Part shown: piece by piece, positions 1 through 11,500 of the stretch
How the letters are laid out: each line of letters starts with the position of its first letter
Numbering within the stretch: position 1 is the first letter of the stretch
Assembly (NCBI RefSeq): GCF_000283155.1
Contig: NW_004454239.1
Coordinates: forward strand, 6,909,117-6,973,116
Length of the DNA: 64,000 bases
Reading direction: 5' to 3'
Origin: Ceratotherium simum simum
Taxonomy: Eukaryota > Chordata > Mammalia > Perissodactyla > Rhinocerotidae
Made by a program: the position numbers and the translations under genes
The notes under the pieces: model-generated
Seen by the model: only the letters and a program-made list of their open reading frames with translations
Told to the model about the DNA's origin: nothing
Databases searched by the model: none

Positions 1-3000
1 TACATATATTATCCTGCAGTCTGATTTTTTTCACTTAATTCATTTCAAAGATCTTTCAAAACCAATAGACATTATTCTTTTTAACAGCTGTTTAGTATTC
101 CATAGTATGGACATACCATAATTTATTATAAAATATTTAAGATGCTTCTAATTTTTTTCATTATTACAAATAAGACTTTGGTGTGCAATCTTGTATAAAA
201 GTCTTTGAATACACACAGAAATGTTTCTGCAAACTAGATTTCTAGAATGAACATTACTTGTTTGAAAGGTGTGTACATTTTAAATTCAGATGACTTCTCC
301 AAATTGCCCTTTCAAAGGGGCTAATTGATGTTTCATCAATGGTAGGTGATATTGTATATTTTTTTACATCATAGCCTGCTCAGGATATATCAGTCATTTA
401 AAATTTTATCATTTTAAAGTATAAAAAGAGATAATCTTGTTTTAATTTGGATTTCTCTGTTTTTTAGAAAGTTTGAATGTTTTAAAATATATTTATCCGC
501 TATTAGTATTTCCTGTTCTCTGATTTGTCTAATCATTTTCTTTGTCTAGTTTTATTTTGAGTTATTTTTACTTTTCTTACTGATTTTGAAAAGTGTTTTA
601 CAAATTTTAGATAGTAGTTCTTTGTTATATATGTTATAAATATTTCTCCTAATATTTTGTCTTTTGTTCAGAAAATTCCTGTTTTAACGTAGTCAAATAT
701 GCCAAGCTATTTGTTCAGAGACTTTGAGCCTCATATCCTAAGATTATTTCCTTTAATCATTTTTATGAACTCCTTAATCCATGTCAAAATTTTTTATGTT
801 ATGAAATAGAGGCCTAATTTTCCAAATGAGTAGTCGACTATCTTCATCCTTGGTTAATTGGTCCATTCTTTCCCCTCCAATCCAAAGTGCTGAGATTCTC
901 ATAAACTACACTCTCAATTACACTGTTCTATTTCTTCCCTCTTTAATTTATTCCATTGATATCTTTCTTTCCTAAGACCATACAGTTCTAATTGCTGTAC
1001 CCTTAGATTAGTGGGGAAATTAGTCTTCCCACATCAGGTTTCTTCTTTTTCAAAACTGTCTTCATGATTCTTCTGAAATATCTCTCCCATGTGATTTTAG
1101 AATCTGCTTGTCACATTTCTCTTCCTGAGATTTGGTTGAAAGCTGTATCAGACACGGTTGTCCCCCAATCTCACTCCTCAGCAGCCCCCTTTATTCCAGA
1201 CACTGCTGGATCATTTCCTGAAAGAAACTTCCTGCAAGCAAGTCTTTGTCTCAGACTCTGTTTCCTAGGGAAGCAGTCCCCAGCCCAAGACAGGAGAGCA
1301 CTGGATATGAAATGGACAATTAATTTGGGGTAATCTGACATGTTTGCATAATCGAGTCTTCATATCTTTAAGTTCTCTTCAGTTATATAATCGCCTTCAT
1401 GTCCTCTATAAACTTTTACAATTTTACTCATACAAGTCCTGCATATTTTCTGTTAGCTTTATTTTTAGATGTTTTATGTGTTTTGTTGCTATCAAACAGG
1501 TTATTTTCATAGTGTGTTTCTCAGTTGTTTTTGTTTAGAAATGCAATTTTTGTATATTTGTCTTGTATCCAACTACCTTCAAATAGTATTTTCCAGGAAT
1601 TTACTTAGATTTGTGAGGTATGCAAATGTATTAGCAATAAATAGTGATAGTTTTGTTTCTTCTATTGCAGTATTTATCTACTCAATTTCATTTCAGTATT
1701 TAGTGACTGGGACTTCAAGGAGTGTCATGTCTAGTTTCTTCAAATAAAATATTTCTGATTTTACATGATTAATTTGGGTTTCTTAACATTTTTATTGGGT
1801 TAAGACATTTTGCTCCTTTCTTAGCTTACCATGGCTTTTAAAAATTATAAATGAGAGATTCATTTTACTTCATGCCTGTTCATATGACATTTCTATCTTG
1901 ATCTGTTAATTTCTTTAATTATAGCAATAGATTTCTGAAGGGTTAACTATCCTTTCATTCCTAAAATAAACTCAACTTCGTAACAAGCAACATAATAGTA
2001 TTTTATTTAAAGTTTTTGTATCTATGCTCACACATGAAAATTTCAATTTTCTTTTTTATGCTACTCTCCTCTTCTTTTACTGTCAGGGAAAAATTACCAT
2101 TATAGAATGAGCTGGGAAGGTTTCTGTGGAACATAGGAATTATCTGGTTTTTTTGAGGGTTTAGTAAAACTTATCTACAGATGGTCTAGATCTGGTGCAA
2201 TTTTTAGGAAAGATTTTTTTACTATTTCTTTCTTTCTACAAATTCTGGTGTTTTAGGGTTGTCCATGTGAATCAATCTTGGTGATTTGTATTTACTAGAA
2301 AAATTTCTGTTTTTTCTATATTTTAGAATGTGATAATGCTCACAATTTTATAATCCCCTCCTTATCTGAAGTTATATTATTTTCCTCATTTCTAATATTA
2401 TCTATATTTGTATATACTATTTTTTTCTTGACCATACTGACCAGACATTTTTGTCTTTTCAAAGAACCAGATGTTAAAGCTAATGGTGTTTCTTCTATTT
2501 CATTAAATTTTGATTTGTTTTATCATCATTTCTGTCCTAATTTCTTTAGGTTTATATTATTATCCTTTCTCCAACTTCTTGAGTTGTGTGTTTCATCCAT
2601 TTAATTTCAACCATTTTTGTTTCCTGGTATATAGACTTAAGGTTCTTATGGTTGCCATTAGCTATTTAAAAAATATTTGTGTGATTCATTTTTATCATGA
2701 ATGTATTATTTTGATTTTAATCTCCTTTTTAACTCAAGGGTTATTTTAGAAGTCTAGATTTTTCATATGATCTGTCTATAATCCGTATGATTTCTGATTT
2801 GAGGAATTTAGAGATACTTTCTTTGTGGTTTAATGTATCATCAATTTTGTAAATATTTCATGTGTGTTTGAAAATAGTGTGAGTTTTCTATTTGCTTAAA
2901 AAAAGTGTGTGCAGATATACACACACATATATAGCCAAGCTTATTATTGCATTCTTCAAATCTTTAAATCTTCTTAATTACTCATTTTTCTTTTAATCTA

Positions 3001-3060
3001 CATGTTCTTAATTTATCGAGTTCTGAGAGAGATCAGGCAACCATCTCCTAGGGTAAGTGA
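1..3060 (-). mobile_element. Old LINE-1, antisense, decayed (3' UTR then ORF2 region)
   Basis: The first ~480 bases carry the antisense signature of a mammalian LINE-1 3' end ('gtattccatagtatggac' near 95, then 'attacaaataa' and a degenerate version of the usual continuation). From ~480 to ~3060 the T-rich strand follows the order expected of antisense ORF2, including blocks near 1900 and 2100 that resemble the region around the reverse transcriptase and, near 2700-2900, the endonuclease end. All frames are broken by many stops; the 60-90 codon openings here are not genes. Bases ~1125-1300 do not fit LINE-1 and may be a small separate insertion ('tgtctcagactctg' near 1247). Divergence is high, so the copy is old. 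The subfamily and exact right edge are uncertain. Confidence 0.7.
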
Positions 3061-3215
3061 GGATTTGTTACATTCTACCTATATTTCTGTTACTTTTTGC
3101 TTTATATGTTTTGAAGCTATGTTGTAGGGTATATAAAGGTACCTTTTATAAAACAAACTATAACTTCTTCTCCAACATTCTATTTTTACCTGGGGGACAG
3201 AAAATAGTTTGATGC
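3061..3215. other. Short unclassified stretch beside LINE-1 edge
   Basis: AT-rich sequence after the antisense LINE-1. No coding or repeat signal that I can name. Confidence 0.4.
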
Positions 3216-3480
3216 AGCCTGAGTGAAGGCATTGTGCCAAGAAAACAGTGTGGTAGGTTAGGTAACGGACAGACTATTAAGGCCTTTCAGTGCCATGCTG
3301 TTAGTTTTGGCTTTTGTTCTCTGTGTAACGGAAACGTCAAATGGTTTAATCATGGTCCTGATATGGTCAGCTTTTGTTTTAGAAGCATCATTCCAGCTGA
3401 ATTATGAGAATGATGATGTGAAAGGGTGGACAGACTGATGGCCAGACAGGGGCCAATAGGTACTGAAGAAATTTAACATA
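3215..3480 (+). repeat. Old dispersed repeat family (same family as 47.1-49.0 kb), fragment
   Basis: The text 'ggcctttcagtgccatgctg' near 3281 and the following order of blocks match, in degraded form, the block around 47290-47400 and 11330-11470 ('...gatttt/ttttcattttaaaag...'). In mammals this text belongs to a very widespread ancient interspersed repeat that I associate with LINE untranslated sequence, but I cannot assign a family name. 'Plus' here means the same orientation as the 47-kb copy. Confidence 0.5.
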
Positions 3481-4830
3481 AGAGGTTAATGGGAATAGAA
3501 AAGAAGGTGTACTCTTCACCAGCACGTAGCACCCACACAGCCAGCTCACAGAGGAGCAGATCTTGCAGACCTATTGGCCATGCAGGCTGTGGGCAAAAAT
3601 ATTGAGACCTCAAGTGTTCAGCATTGAGGATGAAAGACTTTCACTTATAAGGAGGGGATTATGAAACCCTCAGCCTGGAGGGGTAGTTCAAGCTGAAAAC
3701 ATGGAGAAACTCCAAAAGGGCATAACAGGTTCATAAATGAGGAACCCACACTTGGCTATTAGGAAAGACAAAATACATCAGAGGTACTGCCCCAAAACAG
3801 ACATCGAGACGGACAAGCATTGTCGATACCACCTCTGAGGGGCTGGATGGGTCAAGTGAGTGGCCATCTGAGCTCTCTGCTTCCTTTTGACCCAGAAGGA
3901 ACGGAAGCGGTGCAACCGCATCAGATACAGTCTATCTGTGCTGTCACTGGCTCCTCTCGTCACTCCTGCAGAGGGGGCCAGTGGGCAGACCTGGACCCCA
4001 AACACCAGACGACTCAAGCATTGTTCAGGCTTGACAGAGTAGCTGTCTGCTTAGAGGCATGCTGGTCCCTCAAATTCAGGGACAAGTTATCCTCCTCCTA
4101 TCACTCAGAAAAAAATGCCCAGGCAACCCTCACGGTGCAACAGCAGTACTTGACCAGATGTATCTCTCTGAAGTGGGCTCTTCAGAATCACAATTACTTA
4201 ACACCCTCTCCCAAAGAGGCAGATCAAAATACAGCTATATTTCCCTGACAGAAGCTAACAAAATATGGAATGTTCTGGGGAGGGGAAGGAAGAAAAACAA
4301 CAGAATAAATTAAACTTGGAGTTTCAACATTGACCTTGAATATTCCGTCTGTTTTCAGAACTTGGGGGTCAAGCAACGTCTGTTTCCAATTAATTTTATT
4401 CTTTATCATTTTCCTTAAAGGAAAACATGCCTTTAGAATCAAGAGCTTCTCTGTGTTCGAAAAAATAAATAAAGAGAAGAAAAGTGCCACTATGTAGGAT
4501 TTGCTTTTTGCCACAGAGAAACGTGCAAATTGTTAAACGTGCAAATTTTGGTTAAAGAAAACTCCACGTATCCACTACTGTTGTATAGAATGGTTTTCTT
4601 TTTCAGAAAAGTTATATAACTGTAATTTTGGAAAAGCATCATCAAATTGTGTTTCGTAAACTGATAAAACAAGTATATGAATATATTTTGTTTGACCTAA
4701 AAGTGTTTTTAAAATTTTTGAATTCTTTCTTAGTGCCAATATCTTAAAATCAGGAGATTTCAAGTAAAGATCTGAATCCTTTTTTTATTTTGAAAGATAT
4801 AGAGCTCTGACAATATTTCACAGAAATCAG
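3481..4830. other. Unclassified non-coding stretch
   Basis: Mixed composition. A 142-codon frame at 3820-4248 (+) overlaps other frames on both strands and has no recognisable domain, no Kozak-type context or splice-site support that I can defend, so I do not call it. No repeat recognised. Confidence 0.5.
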
Positions 4831-5273
4831 CTGGTGCTGAGTGAGCCGCTTAAAACAACAGAAATGTATTATGTCACAGTTCTGGAGGCCAGGAAGTCCA
4901 GAATCAAGGTGTCAGCTGGCCCATGATCCCTCTGAAGGTGCTAGGGAAGAACAGATCCATACCTCTCTCCTAGCTTTTGGTAGCCTCTGGCGTTCATTGG
5001 CTCGTAGATGCATCTCTCCAACCCTCTGTCTTCACACTGCGTTCTCCCTGTACATCTTCACGCTGTCTTCCCTCTGTGCGTGTCTATCCCTGTGTCCAAA
5101 TTTCCCCTTTTTATAAGAACACCAGTCATATTGGGTTAGGGCTCACCCTAATGATCTCATTTAACTTGATTTCCTGTGTAAAGACCCTATTTCCACATAA
5201 GGTCACATTTTGAGGTACTGGGGTTTGGACTTCAACATATCTGTTTTGGGAGGACACCATTCAACCTGTAACA
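4831..5273 (-). mobile_element. MaLR-type LTR (MLT1/MST-like), antisense, 3'-truncated
   Basis: The sequence follows the antisense MaLR LTR closely: 'cttaaaacaacagaaatg' (4850-4867), 'cacagttctggaggcc' (4875-4890), 'gtgtccaaatttcc' (~5092), 'acaccagtcatattggg' (~5120), 'aggtcacattttgaggta' (5200-5217), and the closing 'caacctgtaaca', which is the reverse complement of a TGTTACAGG... LTR start and fixes the boundary at 5273. The other LTR end is missing at the left. MaLRs are non-autonomous ERVL relatives; no internal region is attached, so this is a solo or fragmentary LTR. Frames here (91 and 78 codons) are spurious. Confidence 0.85.
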
Positions 5274-6120
5274 GTACCCTTTGGGGCAATCCAGGACTGA
5301 GGTTTTAAAAGCTACACGGAGACTGAAAATGAGGCCTTAGACCCGTGTGGAGAGGAGTTGAAACATGGTGCCTACCCCAAGAAAGGACCCTCAGAAAGCT
5401 ACACTCTCAGTCCAAGGGGAGGCTCTGTGAAAACAATTCACAGACCATCCTGGGGAAAGGAGACAGAAGCTCGCTTAGTGGTCTGGGTCCACTTGCTGGA
5501 GAATTCAAAACCCCAGCCTAAAACTGTTGGGGGTTTGAATTTGCAACCTCTAGAGGATCCAGAAAACTTTTAGCCCCTAAAAATTAATACAAAATCTGTC
5601 TTGGGATGGTTATAATCCTGGGGCATCAGAAGAAGCAAAGAACATAGAACCTCTGTGAGAGGAGGACTGTGTGCCACAGTCCTCCTGGGCTTCTCCCGAG
5701 TTAAACAAGGCTCCCTGACAATGGGCTAGCAATCAGATATTACCCAGCAGATAAGAAAGCCACAGATTAGGAGTGAGTCAGCAGAAACAAAGAACAGGTG
5801 GATTAGAACCCCAAATTTGAGAAATGGAATGTCAATTTTAAAGGCATTACATAAAATAAATTTAAATGATTTTTAACACAAGATATATTTTTCAAAAGAA
5901 TTAAACTCCTTAGGGGGAGAGGAGGGAGATGAAACAAGACACTTTGAAAAAAGAACACATGGATTTTTTAAAAGAACCAAATTGATAGAGCATCTAGAAA
6001 TGAAAAAAAACATAGTCAATGAAATTAGTGGCTCGGTTAAGGAGTGGATTAGTGAGAGCTGAAGATAAAACATCAAAAGTCCATCCCTATGAGCTATAAA
6101 TAAACTTGAAATTATATTTC
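5274..6120. other. Unclassified non-coding stretch
   Basis: No gene and no repeat that I can name. A 71-codon frame (5358-5573, +) is unsupported. AT-rich from 5800 on. Confidence 0.5.
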
Positions 6121-6560
6121 TTTATTCTCCTCATCTGTCTCTTTACAAAAAAAGATAAGGAAAACAATAAGCATTACTGATGACTCTGAACTGTCCACCA
6201 AGTGCAGATTTGCTCCATAAATGCAACGTATAGCCACAGTATGATTATCACACCCAAGACATTTAAAACGGATACAGTAATACTATATAATATACAGTCC
6301 ATATTTACATTTACCCATTTGTCCTAAAAATATCCCTTGTGCTTTTTTATTTATTTTAGGATCCAATCAAGGATCTTACATTTGCATTTGGTCACCATAT
6401 CTCTTTTGTCTCCTGTAACTTATAACTGTTCTCCCACATTTTTTTCTAACTTCCATAGCATTGACTCTTTTGAAGAATCCAAGCCAGTTATCCTTTGAGA
6501 CATCGCCAAATCTGGATTTGTCTAATACCTCTTCATGATCAGACTCAGGTTAAACACATT
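6120..6560 (-). mobile_element. LINE-1 M-type 3' UTR-like fragment, antisense
   Basis: Blocks 'atacagtccatatttaca' (6291), 'gtcaccatatctcttttgtc' (6391) and 'tctggatttgtctaatacct' (~6511) match, with mutations, the antisense text of a widespread mammalian old LINE-1 3' UTR. The order of blocks is preserved. Family name tentative. Confidence 0.55.
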
Positions 6561-7324
6561 GGTAAGACAACTACAAAGACCACAAGGCTACTGCAAAGAT
6601 ATCTTGAACTTAGTTAGCAAGTTGGTGTTAGCTGTGGTATCTATAATTAGTAATTCTGAAATTATTGTATGTATACTATAGCTCAGAGCAAAAAAGTAAA
6701 CATAACTATCTAAGTGTTTCTGGGAACTAGAATTTTCACTGGAGAGACAAAGGAGATACAAATGTGGACGGGAAAAGTGAGACAAATGCCTGTGGTATTG
6801 GACTTTATTTGGAGGAATTAGTATGAACTCATGATTTTGTTAAATAAAGAAAAGAAAAAGAAAATAAAAAAGAAACACTACATTTTCTAGCTCTATCTAT
6901 TGAAATAGCCTAGAAGCAATGACCCTCCAGTAGCAATGAGCACCCAGAACCCAGATCTTGGTTTCCAAATGCCATTCTCCACTACAAGGAACCAGGGCTC
7001 CTGGGAGAAATGGCTGATTCCAGGTCAGGAGCAAGAGGGGGCAAGCTGACCTTGAAACAGCTTGTGACAGAAAGCAAGGAAGTGCTCAAAGCTGAAGGGG
7101 TTCCTACTGGCCAGATCTGAGGCAAATTGAAATCACAAAGGATAATGATGGTAATGGATTATAGCATTGGACTAAAAGAGAATCCAGGATTCTATGGTGA
7201 TAGATTCTTATGTACATATCCACACCAGCTGATAACTGTACAAGTAATGGCTGAACCAGGAAAACGCCATTTTGCAAACCACAAATGTAATAATTGACTC
7301 AGTCATGGATTGTTCTAGAATCAT
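6560..7324. other. Unclassified AT-rich stretch with an A-rich low-complexity tract
   Basis: Contains an A-rich GAAA/AAAG tract at ~6840-6875. No gene, RNA gene or named repeat seen. Confidence 0.5.
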
Positions 7325-7640
7325 TGGTTGAAAAATTGTTGGAGAACAGGATATTTACATGAATTACAAGTGTCAGTCCACAGATTATTGACTAAATATA
7401 AAAAGCACAAGGTACGTCCACAATGGAGAGAGTCGGTAGTCATCTCCCTAACCAGGGGGACAACCTTAGCATCACTAATTAATGGAATACATTGACACCC
7501 CATTCCTCCTAATGGGATGCCATAGGAAGTGCACATCATCACCTGAGTAATTACTCTGGGGTGGGGGTCTACAAATAGATGTATTTGTACCCAAAACCCG
7601 ATGTAGCCTGGCAAAAGGCAGAGGAAGGAAGCCGAGTGCA
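7325..7640 (+). mobile_element. Possible LINE-1 M-type 3' UTR fragment, sense
   Basis: Blocks 'accagggggacaacctta' (~7453), 'cctaatgggatgccatag' (~7508) and 'cacctgagtaattactctgg' (7540-7559) resemble a common sense-strand segment of old LINE-1 3' untranslated sequence. The match is by block order only, so confidence is moderate to low. Confidence 0.4.
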
Positions 7641-8800
7641 TCCACAAAATGAAGGTGGAAGAGGATCCCCACACTTCTCGGGGGCTGAAGTTTGGTACTG
7701 GGCACCCTGCTCTCTCTCTCTCAGGATTCCTCCTAAGTGGTGCTAATTGTCCAGCCGACGCTGCCTCCCCTGGCCTTTGCCTGTATAAGGTAGTAGGGGT
7801 CCTGGCCGCAGCTATTATTTAAACCTGTGATATCAGGCACTTGTCTGGCATGAGACCATTTCATTCGGACCCAAAAAGCAGGTCGTGGGCTACTCCAAGT
7901 TTGATGGAGGGAACTGGAGCCAACCACAGGTGGTGGGTTCTTTGTTTCTGTTCTTGCCCTCACAGCCAGGGAAAGCAATCCCGGCATCACTTGAGGGATC
8001 AGCTGCCTCCTGGGGCTGAGGACCACCGCCCGGAGCCCCTCTGCTGGAAGACTGGCTCCGTCATCTCTTCAGCTACCAGGCTTAGCGTGAGTGGCTCCTG
8101 GACTTCAGTGAGGCAAGTGGCTGCCAGAACTGCCTCTGAGTTCAAGGCGTCTGAATGTCAGGCCAGCCATGGCCACACCATCGAGGGACTGGGCGTCTGT
8201 TCAGCTCCGGGGGGAGAAGGGTTCTATGCCTTCCATTCGTCCTCGTTTTACCTTTCACAGGATCTTTTCTGGCAGGTTGTAAAATACATGCTCTCTCCCC
8301 AGGAGATTCTCTGCTGTGCTGCAGTCCATCTAAACAAATATGTATTTACAACAGGTTCTTTTTTAAAACATGCATTATGTGCCTAATAGACTGGAATGAC
8401 TCTTTGGGGGAAGAGCGGCGGAGAGCCCGGCAGTGTTTCGTTGTCTATAACATTCACCTCTTTTATATGGCTATTTATTTTTCTGCTGGTTTGAATGGTA
8501 AGAAGGGCTATGAGGAGGAAAACTCATATACCCACATGTGAACCGCAATATATAACACCAAGAGATTGGGCATAGAGTACTAATGATCTTTGAGGCTGAT
8601 GTGAAGTCGAGCTCTGTACTGAAGCAAGTCAAAAGGAAGAAAAGACTCTTCATCTTGGTTGTGAGTTACTTTATATGTTTAAAGTGTGGGGGAAATTCCT
8701 GTATCAAGTAAGGGAAACCTCACTCAAATGGCTTAAGATCAGGGAACCCTATTTTCTCAAATATCACAAGCCTTGGGACAAGACTGCTCCAGGGCTAGTT
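7641..8800. other. GC-richer unclassified segment with a 181-codon open frame
   Basis: Between ~7680 and ~8400 the composition rises relative to its AT-rich neighbours. A frame at 7841-8386 (+) is open for 181 codons, but its translation is rich in Ser, Cys, His and Gly with no domain I recognise, and two other frames are open over parts of it. It could be an old LTR-element internal fragment or simply unique DNA. I see no splice-site or codon-use argument for a gene. Confidence 0.35.
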
Positions 8801-9087
8801 CATACTACAGTCCAACTATGTTGACCAGGCCCTAAGTTATTTTCACTCTTTCTCTTCACTACCTTTGATGCATCAGCCATTGTCCCACCAGAAGGCGCCA
8901 TAGTTCTAGCTGTCACGTGAAGAACCAACAATGGCCAGTGCAGGAAAAGAGGCCATCCCTTCTTTTTGTACACTTTAAAAGTCACACGACCTTTCCTCCT
9001 AGCAGAATTACTTTCACATCTCATTACAGGCCTCTGGCCAAAACAGTCACCAGTGAGCAAAATAGAACCACAATGACCAGCACTGAC
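8801..9087. other. Unclassified stretch left of hAT element
   Basis: No gene or named repeat. Ends where the terminal inverted repeat of the hAT transposon begins. Confidence 0.5.
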
Positions 9088-10435
9088 CAGACGTTCTCAA
9101 ACTTTTGTTTATGCAAGTTACATCTATCAATATTTACCCTATTAGAAATTGAAACCAAGAAACTTAATTTCATTTAGAAAAAAAAAGTAAACCTATCCTA
9201 CAGTAATGTACACAAAATGCTTATGAAAAATAGCCATATTTTCCAAAATAAAAAAAAAATGCAAGGAGAGTGGTGTTCTTTTAAATTTTGCATATTTTTC
9301 CATGCCTGGTTTAATAGAAGACAGCTGTATTCTCCTCTCTGCTTTTGCATTCAATCTGTTGTGACACGTTGTTTGATTAAAGTGTATGAAGAAATCTGGC
9401 CTCACAAAGATATGTAATTGCAAAAGGGAGGAATATTTTAATAACCTCTTCAGACAATTGTGGATGTTCTTTGATACTACACTAAAACTCAACAAGTGGT
9501 AGGATTTTAAAGATTAGGTGCAGCATGGAGCCATATCAAAGACCTTTTTGTATTCCATCATGTTAAAATCTGTTAATCTATCTTGCTCTTTGAATGAATC
9601 TTTACCCAGGCGTGATTTTGTAGCACCATGTATCGATCATTTGGAAAACATTGGTTCACTGAATTATGTAGATTTTTCCAATGTTGACATGTTTTATTAC
9701 ACAAAATTATATTCCTTAATAACTCCACTGATCTCATCAGAAAATTCTTAAAATATTGGGAAGCTGTCAAACTGGTGGTGAAAAACACGATTTTTCTAAA
9801 AATTATAATTTTTTCTTGAAAGCTTAAATTTTATCATTGGCAACAAATACCGTTAGCCATTTTCCTCTGTTAATTTTCGAGAAAATATCTGCCAAATACT
9901 CAAGTCTGAATAACCATAGTTTATCAGACATTCTGTAAAGTAAAAATGGTGTTCCTTGAAGAAAATCAGCTAGTTCAGCTTACAATTCAAACTATCGCCC
10001 AAGGGCACTTCCTTGAGATGTCCATGTCCATTGTACTTTGGTGCAGGAAGAGGGATTCATACATACTTCCCATTTCTCCAGTCAGAATAATAAAGTGACA
10101 TGTACTTAAGAATTGAGAATTTAATAAAAATCATAATTTTTACTGCTTCATTGAAAATATCCTCAAATAAAATAGATTTCCTTCTTGTTTTGACTCTGAG
10201 TATATGGCAGTGAAGTATACAACGTCTGCTAGTCCAGTCTGGTGGCACTGCCTTGATTTGTTGTAAGACCCAGCAATTTTACTCATCCATCATTGTTTTT
10301 TTAACATCAGACAAATATCAGCATGGAAAAAAGCAAATAATAGTATTATCTTGAAAATAGTTTTAACCTCAAAGACTCCCTCAAAGGGTCTCTGGGAGCC
10401 CTGGGGTTCTCCAGACCACACTTTGAGAACCTTTA
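9088..10435 (-). mobile_element. hAT-superfamily DNA transposon, transposase on minus strand, inactive
   Basis: The element is bounded by imperfect terminal inverted repeats: 'cagacgttctcaaactttt' at 9088 and 'cacactttgagaaccttt' at 10417-10434. The pattern CAG..GTTCTCAAA at the ends is typical of mammalian hAT elements. The length (~1.35 kb) is much less than an autonomous hAT, so part of the transposase is deleted. Internal minus-strand text encodes pieces of a hAT transposase, listed separately. I could not find a matching 8-bp target-site duplication, so the outer edges may be off by a few bases. The insertion is old, predating perissodactyl divergence in my estimate (inference from decay). 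Confidence 0.8.
9240..10200 (-). pseudogene. Decayed hAT transposase (C-terminal half), ZBED5/FAM200-like
   Basis: Three minus-strand readings occur in the correct N-to-C order. 'NEAVKIMIFIKF' (near 10155-10117) resembles the NEAVK-I-N-IKS motif before the RNase H-like core's last part. 'NQCFPNDRYMVLQNHAWVK' (near 9656-9600) and 'NRLNAKAERRIQLSSIKPG' (near 9360-9303) resemble the end of the C-terminal dimerisation region shared by Buster/Charlie-type hAT transposases and the domesticated host genes ZBED5 and FAM200. The pieces are separated by stops and frameshifts, and the N-terminal zinc finger and catalytic part are not visible. This is a dead transposase, not a domesticated gene: no frame longer than 100 codons survives. 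Family assignment rests on recognition without a database. Confidence 0.7.
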
Positions 10436-10860
10436 GTTTATACCAACTGGGATTTTCCTCTAGAGCTGGGGTTACTTCATCCTGTTAAAAATCATGTTGG
10501 GGGCTGGGTACACAAACAAACATGGTCCTTGCCAGCAGCAGAGAAGTGGGAAACAGCTGTTGGTTAGGCAAGCAGAGGTGTTTGCCTCAATCCTGCTGGC
10601 TAGAACTCTAGGCATCAAATAATCAGCAAGGAAGGTGGAACCCTTCTAAGACTTCCTCCAGAGATCTCAGAGCCGGCCCTGGCAACACTCTCCCTTTTCA
10701 AGTACTCCTAGGGCGAATGGGAGCTGGGGAGATAGTGCTAATGAGATCAAGTTTCTTGATTTGACCAGTCAGTCAGCCAGACAGCCCAGGGCAAGATGCC
10801 CTGGGCAAGGATGAGAATGTTAAGACACAATCCCAGCACAAATGGCTCTTAGAATTTATG
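10436..10860. other. Unclassified non-coding stretch
   Basis: No gene or repeat recognised between the hAT element and the dispersed repeat at 10.87 kb. Confidence 0.5.
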
Positions 10861-10867
10861 GGGAAGA

Positions 10868-11500
10868 CAAGAAACATTTATTCATTCATTCACTCAAGAA
10901 ATGTTTACTGAACTCCATTGAACCAAGCCCTGGAGACCCTGGTGTGGATGAGACATGGTCCAGCCAATATGGAACTCATATCCATGTTAAGTGAACATAT
11001 ATTTCTTGTCTGAGTATTTGTTTAATGTCTAACTAGACTTTTGACAAGAATTTTGAAGAAAAAGCATAGGTTCATCACCAGTGTGTGACTGGGTCTCAGT
11101 CTGGGAGATGAGGAGAACTTCCCTGAAGAAATGACAGAAATGACCTGGGGAGGACACAGGTGAGGAGTGGGGGGAGAGGGTATTAGAGGAAGAGAGATGG
11201 CGATTGCCAAGGTCAGAGACTCAGAGATGGGAAGGAGCTCAATACGTTTGGGGAAGAAAGAAGACAGAAGTCCTGAACAATGGAGAGTAAGGGGCGAGTG
11301 GCTTAAAATGAAGCTGGCGGGCTAGGCTGGGCCAGGATCATGAAGAACTGAAGTGGCCAGGTCTAAGGTGTTTAGCTTTATCCTAAGAGAAATGGGAAAC
11401 CATTAACAGGTTTAATCAGGGGAGTGACATAATAAGATCTTCATTTTTAAAAGATTCCCTGGCTTCAGTGTGGAAAATGGCCAGGAGAGAGCAGGAGTAA
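10868..11500 (+). repeat. Old dispersed repeat family, partial copy
   Basis: Starts with 'tttattcattcattcactc' (10878), followed by 'actgaactcc' and 'ccctggagaccctgg', the degraded form of a '...attgagcacctactatgtgccaggcactg' opening. It then continues through 'acttccctgaagaaatgac' (~11118) and 'ggccaggatcatgaagaac' (11330) to 'gtgacataataagatcttc' (11425). The same block order recurs at 47.1-49.0 kb. Non-coding; the frame at 11022-11210 is a shadow. Confidence 0.6.
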
